From assembly GCA_947177315.1 (NCBI GenBank), contig CAMWTX010000046.1, positions 1 to 9,948 of the forward strand: a stretch of DNA of 9,948 bases, read 5' to 3'. Source of the DNA: an uncultured Bacteroidales bacterium (GTDB lineage: Bacteria > Bacteroidota > Bacteroidia > Bacteroidales > P3). Positions 1-5,343 of the stretch are shown piece after piece (position 1 is the first letter of the stretch; each line of letters opens with the position of its first letter). The translations under genes and the position numbers were made by a program. The notes below the pieces were generated by a model that ran no database searches, had not been told where the DNA came from, and worked only from the letters and a program-made list of their open reading frames with translations.

Positions 1-34
1 TGTTCTCGCCCTCTTTTACAGGAACAATAATCAT
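1..34 (-). CDS. rpsU: Ribosomal protein bS21, N-terminal 11 codons only (runs off the window)
   Basis: Reading leftwards from the ATG at 34-32 gives MIIVPVKEGEN, the characteristic start of Bacteroidota bS21, before the window ends. bS21 is a small basic protein of the 30S platform, near the 3' end of 16S rRNA. In Bacteroidota it is known to take part in covering the anti-Shine-Dalgarno sequence. The start is supported by this conserved beginning and by a good Shine-Dalgarno match upstream (55-48), unlike every other gene in the window. Only 34 bases are visible, so the rest of the gene and its downstream neighbour cannot be judged. Confidence 0.85.
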   Translation of the reverse strand, partial: MIIVPVKEGEN

Positions 35-47
35 ACTAAATACCTTT

Positions 48-55
48 TCCTTTCT
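48..55 (-). promoter_or_regulatory. Strong Shine-Dalgarno sequence of rpsU
   Basis: On the minus strand this reads AGAAAGGA, an 8-base match to the complement of the usual 16S rRNA 3' end (AGAAAGGAGGU). It lies 13 bases before the ATG, a slightly long spacing. No other start codon in the window has anything comparable; those leaders are A/T-rich without GGA or AGG cores. A real SD on rpsU is a recognised exception in this phylum and is thought to serve bS21 autoregulation. Confidence 0.6.
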
Positions 56-80
56 AAAAAGTGGTTAATAAATTGTTTTA

Positions 81-107
81 CCCTGCGCGGCTCCCACCGC
101 ACAAGGG
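81..107 (-). promoter_or_regulatory. Hairpin at the 5' end of the rpsU leader
   Basis: On the minus strand CCCT pairs with AGGG and, after one bulged T, GTGCGG pairs with CCGCGC (one G-U pair), closing the loop TGGGAG. The stem has ten pairs. It begins about where transcription should start if the -7 box at 118-111 is used, so it would cap the mRNA 5' end. It is not followed by a U-tract, so it is not a terminator. Role unknown; a translational control or stability element is possible. Confidence 0.5.
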
Positions 108-110
108 TTG

Positions 111-118
111 CAAAGGTA
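111..118 (-). promoter_or_regulatory. Probable rpsU promoter, -7 box TACCTTTG
   Basis: TACCTTTG on the minus strand matches the Bacteroidota -7 consensus TAnnTTTG exactly. The expected -33 position, 19 bases further upstream, reads TTT rather than TTG inside an A/T-rich run, so only half of the promoter is convincing. The start of transcription would be near position 104, giving a leader of about 70 bases. Confidence 0.5.
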
Positions 119-126
119 GATTTTTT

Positions 127-156
127 TTGCCAATTTAAAAAATTTGGGTACTTTTG
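127..156 (+). promoter_or_regulatory. Promoter of tRNA-Cys (TTG-N19-TACTTTTG)
   Basis: TTG at 127-129 and TACTTTTG at 149-156, separated by 19 bases, match the Bacteroidota sigma-ABfr consensus (TTG, 19-20 bases, TAnnTTTG) in every defined position. Transcription would start around 163, about a dozen bases before the tRNA. It overlaps the divergent rpsU promoter. Confidence 0.75.
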
Positions 157-174
157 CCACTCTTTTGGAGAAAC

Positions 175-245
175 GGTCTCATGGCCGAGTGGCTAGGCAA
201 CGGTCTGCAAAACCGTGTACAGCAGTTCGAATCTGCTTGAGACCT
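175..245 (+). tRNA. tRNA-Cys (anticodon GCA)
   Basis: The cloverleaf folds by eye. The 7-bp acceptor stem is GGTCTCA (175-181) with TGAGACC (238-244), followed by discriminator T at 245, the base expected for cysteine tRNA. The D-stem is GCC/GGC (184-186 with 196-198). The anticodon stem ACGGT/ACCGT closes the loop CTGCAAA (205-211), with anticodon GCA at 207-209. The T-stem AGCAG/CTGCT encloses TTCGAAT (226-232). The CCA end is not encoded. The gene has its own promoter immediately upstream and a terminator immediately downstream, so it appears to be a single-gene transcript. Confidence 0.97.
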
Positions 246-252
246 CGAAAGG

Positions 253-280
253 AAGCGTTGATGGATTCAACGCTTTTTTT
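253..280 (+). terminator. Intrinsic terminator after tRNA-Cys
   Basis: The 9-bp perfect stem AAGCGTTGA / TCAACGCTT with a 5-base loop is followed by a run of seven T. It starts 8 bases after the tRNA and ends 33 bases before the YqeY start codon, so it separates the tRNA from the downstream operon, unless read-through feeds that operon. Confidence 0.9.
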
Positions 281-313
281 GTACGCATTTGTTTCACTCA
301 AAAATCAAGTATC

Positions 314-763
314 ATGGATTTGTTCGAACAGGTAAACAACGACATCAAGGCCGCCATGCTGGCGCACGAAACGGTAAGGCTGGCCGCCCTCCGAGGCGTA
401 AAGAAAGAGTTTCTGGAAGCCAAGACCTCCAAGAACGCCAACGGCGAGCTGACGGATGAAACCGCCGTGAAGATACTGCAGAAAATGGTGAAACAGCGCA
501 AGGAATCCGCCGCCATCTTTACCGAACAGAACCGCGCGGACCTGGCGGAAAACGAACTGGCGGAAGCCGGCTTTATCGAAGCCTACCTGCCCAAGCAGCT
601 CACGCCCGAAGAAATAGAGGCGGAAGTAAGGAAAATCATGGAACAGACCGGCGCTTCCTCGATGAAGGACATGGGCAAGGTAATGGGCGCGGCATCCAAG
701 GCGCTGGCAGGGAAAGCCGACGGCAAGGTGATTTCGGATATCGTGAAGAAACTGCTCGCTTAA
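314..763 (+). CDS. GatB/YqeY-like domain protein
   Basis: This 149-residue protein has the usual length and features of the YqeY family, a small helical protein related to the C-terminal tRNA-contacting domain of GatB. Family-typical stretches are the N-terminal helices (M-D-L-F-E-Q-V, then R-L-A-A-L-R near residue 20), the Y-L-P-K-Q-L segment after the acidic middle, and the C-terminal G-K-V-M-G-A/G-K-A-D-G-K pattern. No catalytic site is known for free-standing YqeY; a tRNA-related role is assumed from the domain only. The open frame extends upstream to 215, but that would run through the tRNA and terminator, so ATG 314 is the start. There is no Shine-Dalgarno and no clear promoter between the terminator and the start. 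ispG follows after 12 bases, so the two are probably co-transcribed. Confidence 0.9.
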   Translation: MDLFEQVNNDIKAAMLAHETVRLAALRGVKKEFLEAKTSKNANGELTDETAVKILQKMVKQRKESAAIFTEQNRADLAENELAEAGFIEAYLPKQLTPEEIEAEVRKIMEQTGASSMKDMGKVMGAASKALAGKADGKVISDIVKKLLA

Positions 764-775
764 TCCGCTCCCGGC

Positions 776-2140
776 ATGAACTCTCCGCTTCTTTCCCGAA
801 CGGTGCGCGTGGGCAACCTCTTCATGGGGGGAAACCATCCCGTGGTGATTCAGTCGATGACCAACACCGACACCCTCCACACCGAAGCCACCGTGGAACA
901 AAGCCAACGGCTGTTCGACCTCGGCTGCCGGCTGGTGCGCATCACCGCCCCCGGCCTCAAGGAAGCGCACAATCTGGAGAACATCAAGAGCCGCCTTGTG
1001 CAGAAAGGCTACACCGACCCGCTCTGCGCCGACATACATTTTTTGCCGGAAGCGGCTTCGGTGGCGGCGCAAATCGTGGAGAAGGTACGCATCAATCCGG
1101 GCAACTACTGCGACCGTAAAACGGGGAAAACCGAATTCTCTCCCGCCGAACAGCAAGCCGAACGCCAACGTATCGGCCAACGCATCGCCCCTCTTCTGGA
1201 AATCTGCCGGCAGCACGGCACGGCCATCCGCATCGGCGTGAACCAAGGTTCGCTTTCGGAACGCATGGTGAGCCTATACGGCAACACGCCGCTGGCCATG
1301 GTGGAAAGCGCGCTGGAATTTACCGGCATCTGCCATGATTTAGGCTTTGACCAAATCGTGGTCTCGATGAAATCGAGCCGCGTGGAGGTAATGAATCAGG
1401 CGGTGCGGCTCTTTGCCAAAAGAATGGCGCAGAACGGCCTGATATATCCCCTGCACTTAGGCGTTACCGAAGCCGGAAACGGCCAAGACGCCCGTCTGCT
1501 GTCGGCCATCGGTATCGGCGGCCTGCTTGCCGACGGCATCGGAAACACGATACGGGTCTCGCTTACCGAAGATCCCGAAAACGAAGTTCCCGTGGCAAGG
1601 CGCATCGTGGATGCCGCCCGAGAACTGCAGAAACTGCCGCCGTCCGATTGGGAACAGAAACATCTGAAGATAGAAGGATGCCCGCTTTCGGAAGAACAGA
1701 AAACAACCGCCGCCATCCGTTTGGGAAAACTCATGCTGCAAGGCCAAAAAGAGGGCTTCCGTATCGAAACGCAAGACCCCGCGGAGGGCGAACGGCTGCT
1801 AAACGACCTGTTGCAGGCCTCAGGTCTGAAATTTCATAAAACACGCTTCATCGCCTGCCCTTCCTGCGGCAGAACCAAGTACGACATTCAGAAAGCCTTG
1901 GCGCAGGTAAAGGAAATGTTTCCCGACTATCCCGACCTCACCATCGCCGTTATGGGCTGCGTGGTGAACGGCCCGGGCGAAATGGCGGGCGCGGACTTCG
2001 GCTATATCGGTTGCGGAAACGGCAAAGTGAACCTTTACCGCAAAGGCATCGACGTTAAACGCAACGTGCCCGAAGCGGAAGCCTTGAAAGAACTTAAAAA
2101 ACTCATTTCGGAATCCTTGGCGGAATCATCCTTAGAATAA
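776..2140 (+). CDS. ispG: 4-hydroxy-3-methylbut-2-en-1-yl diphosphate synthase (IspG/GcpE), compact form
   Basis: IspG is a cytoplasmic [4Fe-4S] enzyme that reductively opens MEcPP to HMBPP, the penultimate step of the MEP isoprenoid pathway. The 454 residues show a TIM-barrel part (about 1-275; Q-S-M-T-N near 26, A-D-I-H-F at 85-89, K-V-R-I-N-P-G-N near 103, H-L-G-V-T-E-A-G near 227). A short linker domain follows (about 276-345), then the C-terminal cluster domain. Its ligands are visible: C361 and C364 in A-C-P-S-C-G-R, C395 in M-G-C-V-V-N-G-P-G-E, and E402. E. coli IspG is about 372 residues, whereas Bacteroides-type enzymes are around 600 because of a large insert between barrel and cluster domain. 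Here the insert is mostly missing but not absent. All catalytic parts are present, so it should be active. It is probably co-transcribed with the upstream yqeY-like gene. Confidence 0.95.
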   Translation: MNSPLLSRTVRVGNLFMGGNHPVVIQSMTNTDTLHTEATVEQSQRLFDLGCRLVRITAPGLKEAHNLENIKSRLVQKGYTDPLCADIHFLPEAASVAAQIVEKVRINPGNYCDRKTGKTEFSPAEQQAERQRIGQRIAPLLEICRQHGTAIRIGVNQGSLSERMVSLYGNTPLAMVESALEFTGICHDLGFDQIVVSMKSSRVEVMNQAVRLFAKRMAQNGLIYPLHLGVTEAGNGQDARLLSAIGIGGLLADGIGNTIRVSLTEDPENEVPVARRIVDAARELQKLPPSDWEQKHLKIEGCPLSEEQKTTAAIRLGKLMLQGQKEGFRIETQDPAEGERLLNDLLQASGLKFHKTRFIACPSCGRTKYDIQKALAQVKEMFPDYPDLTIAVMGCVVNGPGEMAGADFGYIGCGNGKVNLYRKGIDVKRNVPEAEALKELKKLISESLAESSLE

Positions 2141-2884
2141 TCCGCTTTTCTGCAGACGTTCCAGTTCGGGATAATCCGTCCAGTCGAAATGGAAGGGCGT
2201 AAGGGTGATGTAACCTTCGTCGAGGTAAAACAGATCGTGGTCCGTTCCGGCATCCTTGTTGATGAAATCGCCCATAAGCCAATAGTATTTGCGGCGCGCC
2301 GGGTCGGTGCGTTCCACGGCGTCTTCATCCCAAAAAGCCTTGGCCTGCCGGCATACCTTGATGCCTTTGAGATCCGCCCGGTCGGGGCAGTTCACGTTCC
2401 AGCAGATATTCTTCTGACCCGATTGGATGCAGGCCGCCATGATTTTTTCCACATAGGGCAGAAAGGGCGAAAAATCGGCCCTGAGCGAGTGGTCGGTAAG
2501 CGAGAACGCCACGGAGGGAACGCCGGTAAGGGCGGCTTCCATCATGCCCGCCACCGTGCCCGAATAAACGGCATTGGAGGAAGCGTTGCTGCCGTGGTTG
2601 ATGCCCGAAAAGATATAATCGGGCAACTGGCCGCCATACACCACCTTGATGGCCAGCTTCACACAATCGGCAGGCGTTCCGCTGCAGCTGAAATAGCGGA
2701 TGTTGCCTTCCTGCCCCGCTTCGTTGAGCCGGAGCGGCTGCACCAAGGTTACCGCATGCGACTGCCCCGAGCGCGGGCTGTCGGGAGCAACCACCACCAC
2801 TTCGCCGAACTTGGCGGCGATGGCTGCCAAATGTTTTATGCCGGGGGCGAAAATCCCGTCGTCGTTGACCACTAAAATTCTCAT
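2132..2884 (-). CDS. surE: 5'-nucleotidase SurE
   Basis: SurE is a metal-dependent phosphatase that removes phosphate from nucleoside 5'/3'-monophosphates, often linked to stress or stationary-phase survival. Starting at ATG 2884 gives 250 residues, the usual length. It begins M-R-I-L-V-V-N-D-D-G, placing the family's metal ligands at their canonical positions: D8, D9, S39 (in D-S-P-R-S-G) and N96 (in S-G-I-N-H-G). An ATG one codon upstream (2887) is equally possible. The frame stays open to 2953, but those extra residues are not family-like and would lie upstream of the weak promoter candidate at 2912. The gene converges on ispG, with the two coding ends overlapping by 9 bases. The fic gene lies 108 bases upstream on the same strand, without a canonical terminator between, so some co-transcription is possible. 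Confidence 0.95.
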   Translation of the reverse strand: MRILVVNDDGIFAPGIKHLAAIAAKFGEVVVVAPDSPRSGQSHAVTLVQPLRLNEAGQEGNIRYFSCSGTPADCVKLAIKVVYGGQLPDYIFSGINHGSNASSNAVYSGTVAGMMEAALTGVPSVAFSLTDHSLRADFSPFLPYVEKIMAACIQSGQKNICWNVNCPDRADLKGIKVCRQAKAFWDEDAVERTDPARRKYYWLMGDFINKDAGTDHDLFYLDEGYITLTPFHFDWTDYPELERLQKSGLF

Positions 2885-2904
2885 CATTGTCAGTTTTAAA
2901 GACG

Positions 2905-2912
2905 TGAAGATA
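2905..2912 (-). promoter_or_regulatory. Possible surE -7 box TATCTTCA
   Basis: TATCTTCA on the minus strand matches six of eight positions including spacers, but lacks the final TG of TAnnTTTG, and no good -33 TTG is placed 19-20 bases upstream. Its position fits a short leader to ATG 2884/2887 and would exclude the longer start at 2953. Weak on its own. Confidence 0.25.
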
Positions 2913-2942
2913 GTGCAAATTGCCCACAGAGAAAAATCCCGT

Positions 2943-2969
2943 CTTTCTGTCAAACCAAAAAACAGAAAG
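2943..2969. repeat. Inverted repeat between fic and surE
   Basis: CTTTCTGT (2943-2950) and ACAGAAAG (2962-2969) form a perfect 8-bp inverted repeat around an 11-base A-rich/T-rich spacer. It lies 24 bases beyond the fic stop codon. There is no T-run after either arm, so it is not a typical intrinsic terminator; it could stabilise the fic mRNA 3' end or be incidental. Confidence 0.3.
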
Positions 2970-2992
2970 CAATATTGTCTGGAAACAAGGAT

Positions 2993-3883
2993 TCAAGGCT
3001 CATACTTTATCCTCAATTTATCAAGCACGGATTTAAAGTTATCCTGCGCCGTCAGACAGGTGTCCAACAGATAGCCTTTTACCTTTGGCCAATGCTGCAA
3101 GCCGCGGTAGTAGAACATCTTCAGGGCATCCGTGATAATGAAAGGCACATAGCCGTAGCGGAGACATTCACGGAACATAATCAAACGCCCCACACGTCCG
3201 TTGCCGTCCTGAAACGGGTGGATACGTTCAAAACGGTAATGAAAGTCGATGATGTCCTCAAAGGAAGGCCGCTTCTTGGCGTTATAAGCCTTCAACAACG
3301 CTTTCATTTCCCGATGCACGTCTTCCGGACTTACCGTATCGTTGCCTCCCACCTCATTCGGCAATTTCTTGTAGTCTCCCACTTTGAACCAATCCTTGCG
3401 CTCGTCCGAAGTGCCGGATTTCAATATCCGGTGCAGTTGCTTGATATAGGCTTCGGTGAGAGGCTTTTCCGTATCGGCAAGGATATGGTCGATGGCGCGG
3501 AAATGATTGGTGGTTTCGATAATATCATCCACATTGACCGCTTCCGCCTCGATACCGATGGTGTTCGTTTCAAAAATATAGCGTGTCTGATCGTGGGTAA
3601 GGCGGCTGCCTTCGATATGGTTGGAGTTGTAGGTAAGGTCTATCTGAACGCGATGGTATATCCCGCCTTTTATCTTCCCCTCCTTTTGTTCCCGCAACAC
3701 TTTGAGCAAGGGCGATTCCGGGCGTTTTTTCCTACGTTCCGGCAACCCGGCATCGGCAGGGATATTCCAAGTCTTGCCCACAAGATAGGCCCCCTCGATT
3801 TTACCCTGTGCACAATAATTGCGGGCCGTGCGCACCGCAACACCATGCATCTCCGCCCATTCTGTCACTGAAATGAACTCCAT
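2993..3883 (-). CDS. Fic-family AMP-transferase with N-terminal helix-turn-helix
   Basis: Fic enzymes typically transfer AMP from ATP to a hydroxyl of a target protein. This 296-residue protein has three visible parts. Residues about 6-45 form a MerR/excisionase-like helix-turn-helix (E-W-A-E-M-H-G-V-A-V-R-T-A-R-N-Y, ending T-W-N-I-P-A-D-A). A helical segment carries the inhibitory motif S87-N-H-I-E91-G, matching (S/T)xxxE(G/N). The Fic core then follows with its intact catalytic loop H222-P-F-Q-D-G-N-G-R230-V-G-R233. An inhibitory helix placed before the core is the class II arrangement, in which activity is restrained within the protein itself, so no separate antitoxin is expected and none is seen. 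The target is unknown. The DNA-binding domain, together with the palindrome over its own promoter (3920-3957), suggests autoregulation; that is inference. There is no Shine-Dalgarno before ATG 3883. surE lies downstream on the same strand. Confidence 0.92.
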   Translation of the reverse strand: MEFISVTEWAEMHGVAVRTARNYCAQGKIEGAYLVGKTWNIPADAGLPERRKKRPESPLLKVLREQKEGKIKGGIYHRVQIDLTYNSNHIEGSRLTHDQTRYIFETNTIGIEAEAVNVDDIIETTNHFRAIDHILADTEKPLTEAYIKQLHRILKSGTSDERKDWFKVGDYKKLPNEVGGNDTVSPEDVHREMKALLKAYNAKKRPSFEDIIDFHYRFERIHPFQDGNGRVGRLIMFRECLRYGYVPFIITDALKMFYYRGLQHWPKVKGYLLDTCLTAQDNFKSVLDKLRIKYEP

Positions 3884-3885
3884 CT

Positions 3886-3899
3886 ATCGGCAAGTTTTT
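3886..3899 (+). repeat. Third half-site of the fic operator, next to the start codon
   Basis: ATCGGCAAGTTTTT here matches, with one difference, the right arm of the palindrome at 3939-3952, and it is the exact reverse complement of the left arm at 3925-3938. In the fic mRNA it lies three bases before the ATG, so a bound protein would block elongation or the transcribed copy would sit in the ribosome landing zone. Confidence 0.75.
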
Positions 3900-3915
3900 C
3901 GCGTGATTTATTAGG

Positions 3916-3946
3916 TAAAAGTACAAAAACTTGCCGATATCGGCAA
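3916..3946 (-). promoter_or_regulatory. Probable fic promoter (TTG-N20-TACTTTTA)
   Basis: On the minus strand TTG (3946-3944) is followed after 20 bases by TACTTTTA (3923-3916), one mismatch from TAnnTTTG. The TTG lies in one arm of the palindrome and the -7 box begins at its other edge, so a protein on the palindrome would occlude RNA polymerase. Transcription would start near 3909, giving a leader of about 25 bases. Confidence 0.55.
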
Positions 3947-3957
3947 GCTTTTGTACT
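3920..3957. promoter_or_regulatory. 38-bp palindromic operator candidate upstream of fic
   Basis: The 19-base left half and right half are reverse complements at 18 of 19 positions. The core CTTGCCGATATCGGCAAG is perfect over 18 bases. It spans the spacer and both boxes of the probable fic promoter. There is no terminator-like T-run at stem end and no gene end nearby, so an operator for a dimeric regulator is the best reading. The likeliest binder by position is the helix-turn-helix of the Fic protein itself. Confidence 0.65.
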
Positions 3958-4009
3958 CAAAAGCCGCCGAAACATCCTCCATGCCGCTGTGTGTTTCCCG
4001 TATTTCGAT

Positions 4010-4017
4010 TACCTTTG
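4010..4017 (+). promoter_or_regulatory. -7 box TACCTTTG of the polyamine dehydrogenase gene
   Basis: TACCTTTG matches TAnnTTTG exactly and is followed by CA, as in the rpsU promoter. The -33 region 19 bases upstream reads TGT in a TGTGTGTTT context, so that element is weak. The predicted start is near 4024, giving a leader of about 55 bases. Confidence 0.5.
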
Positions 4018-4023
4018 CAGAAT

Positions 4024-4045
4024 GCCGTCTCCGGGTGGGAGCGGC
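4024..4045 (+). promoter_or_regulatory. Hairpin at the 5' end of the dehydrogenase leader
   Basis: GCCG pairs with CGGC and, after one bulged T, CTCC pairs with GGAG around a GGGTG loop. It begins at about the predicted transcription start and shares the string GGTGGGAGC with the rpsU leader. There is no T-run. Function unknown. Confidence 0.4.
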
Positions 4046-4078
4046 CTTAGGTTTGAACCTTAAAACAACAAGAACAAA

Positions 4079-5287
4079 ATGAGCAGAGTTTTGATTATCG
4101 GCGCCGGCGGCGTGGCTACGGTGGTGGCGCACAAAGTGGCGGCGCATCCCGAAGTGTTTTCGGATGTCCTGCTGGCATCCCGCACCCAATCCAAATGCGA
4201 CAACATCATTAAATCGTTGGAAAGCCGCGGCTTGAAAAAAGCGCAATGGCAGACCGCGCGGGTGGATGCCGACAACGTGCCCGAACTGACCGCCCTGATG
4301 GAAAAATTCAAGCCCGAACTGGTCATCAACGTGGCGCTTCCCTACCAAGACCTGCATATCATGGACGCTTGCCTGGCCGCAGGCGTAAACTATATGGACA
4401 CCGCCAACTACGAACCCCTGGACGAAGCCAAGTACCAATACAGCTGGCAGTGGGCCTACCACGACCGTTTTAAGGAAGCCGGCCTGACGGCCATTCTCGG
4501 CTGCGGCTTCGACCCCGGTGTAACGAGCATCTTTACCGCCTACGCCGCCAAACACCACTTCGACGAAATCCAATACCTCGATATCGTCGATTGCAATGCC
4601 GGCAACCACGGCAAGGCGTTCGCCACCAACTTCAACCCCGAAATCAATATCCGCGAGATTACCCAACGCGGCAAATACTGGGAAAACGGCGACTGGCACG
4701 AAACCGACCCCCTGAGCGTGCATAAAGCCCTCAACTATCCGCGCGTGGGCGCCAAGGAATCGTACCTGATGTACCACGAAGAACTCGAATCGCTTGTAAA
4801 ACATTATCCCACGCTCAAACGCGCCCGCTTCTGGATGACTTTCGGGCAGGAATACCTCACCCACCTGCGCGTGATTCAGAATATCGGCATGGACCGCATC
4901 GACCCCATCGAATACGAAGGCCACCAGATTGTGCCCATCCAGTTCCTCAAGGCCGTGCTGCCCAACCCCGGCGATCTGGGCGCCAACTACACGGGCTGGA
5001 CTTCCATCGGCTGCCGTATCCGCGGTATCAAGGACGGCAAGGAAAAGACCTATTATATCTTTAACAACTGCAGCCACGAAGTGGCCTACAAGGAAACCGG
5101 CACGCAAGGGGTAAGCTACACCACCGGCGTTCCTGCCACCGTGGGTGCCATGATGCACCTCAAAGGGCTCTGGAAACAACCCGGGGTCTTCAACGTGGAA
5201 CAGTTCGACCCCGATCCCTTCCTCAAGGAACTCGGCCCCGAAGGCCTGCCGTGGGAAGAAATCATCAATGGCGATCTGGAACTATAA
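4079..5287 (+). CDS. Saccharopine dehydrogenase-family enzyme, probable carboxy(nor)spermidine dehydrogenase
   Basis: The 402 residues begin with a Rossmann fold (G8-A-G-G-V-A13 nucleotide loop) and a basic/serine stretch A-S-R-T-Q-S-K-C at 33-40, typical of NADPH binding. They continue with family landmarks such as N-V-A-L-P-Y and G-C-G-F-D-P-G-V-T. Length and pattern fit the Vibrio/Bacteroides carboxynorspermidine or carboxyspermidine dehydrogenases. In Bacteroides this enzyme joins putrescine and aspartate semialdehyde to make carboxyspermidine, which is decarboxylated to spermidine. The partner decarboxylase is not in the window. Lysine-pathway saccharopine dehydrogenase is the alternative and is less likely, because the protein starts with this short MxRVLIIGAGGV form and ends near 400 residues. 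The start at 4079 follows an A-rich leader without Shine-Dalgarno. Tandem stops (TAATAA) and a strong terminator follow, so the gene is probably monocistronic. Confidence 0.85.
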   Translation: MSRVLIIGAGGVATVVAHKVAAHPEVFSDVLLASRTQSKCDNIIKSLESRGLKKAQWQTARVDADNVPELTALMEKFKPELVINVALPYQDLHIMDACLAAGVNYMDTANYEPLDEAKYQYSWQWAYHDRFKEAGLTAILGCGFDPGVTSIFTAYAAKHHFDEIQYLDIVDCNAGNHGKAFATNFNPEINIREITQRGKYWENGDWHETDPLSVHKALNYPRVGAKESYLMYHEELESLVKHYPTLKRARFWMTFGQEYLTHLRVIQNIGMDRIDPIEYEGHQIVPIQFLKAVLPNPGDLGANYTGWTSIGCRIRGIKDGKEKTYYIFNNCSHEVAYKETGTQGVSYTTGVPATVGAMMHLKGLWKQPGVFNVEQFDPDPFLKELGPEGLPWEEIINGDLEL

Positions 5288-5303
5288 TAAGGTTGGGAAT
5301 TGT

Positions 5304-5336
5304 AAAAAAGGGCGCTTGCAAGCGCCCTTTTTTTTT
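5304..5336. terminator. Bidirectional intrinsic terminator
   Basis: GGGCGCTTGCAAGCGCCC is a perfect 18-base palindrome with six A before it and nine T after it. It can end transcription from the dehydrogenase gene on the plus strand and from the 192-residue gene on the minus strand, whose stop codon is 8 bases away. Confidence 0.93.
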
Positions 5337-5343
5337 AAGCATC

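Noticed and set aside
215..313. Upstream extension of the YqeY-like protein to an ATG at 215
   Set aside because: That start lies in the anticodon arm of tRNA-Cys and the frame would cross the terminator hairpin; the family's N-terminus begins at ATG 314.
305..1246. 313-residue minus-strand frame across the yqeY-like gene and ispG
   Set aside because: It spans two real genes and their junction on the opposite strand and has a shadow-type composition.
776..2140. Idea that ispG is a pseudogene because it is shorter than Bacteroides IspG
   Set aside because: The frame is intact, both catalytic domains are complete and all cluster ligands are present; only the dispensable insert is short.
2189..2875. 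228-residue plus-strand frame opposite surE
   Set aside because: surE on the minus strand has all four metal-site residues in canonical positions; the opposite frame has no recognisable features.
2885..2953. Longer surE start at 2953
   Set aside because: The extra 23 residues are not SurE-like, and the family's D8/D9 numbering is reproduced exactly from ATG 2884.
3920..3957. Reading the long palindrome as a transcription terminator
   Set aside because: It lies upstream of two divergent genes, not after a gene end, and its T-runs are within the arms and not after a GC-rich stem; the promoter overlap fits an operator better.
3911..5179. 422-residue open frame on the minus strand opposite the polyamine dehydrogenase gene
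   Set aside because: It is the shadow of a GC-rich coding strand: low-complexity valine/glycine/histidine-rich translation, no family features, and it runs across the intergenic promoter region. The plus-strand gene has clear family motifs.
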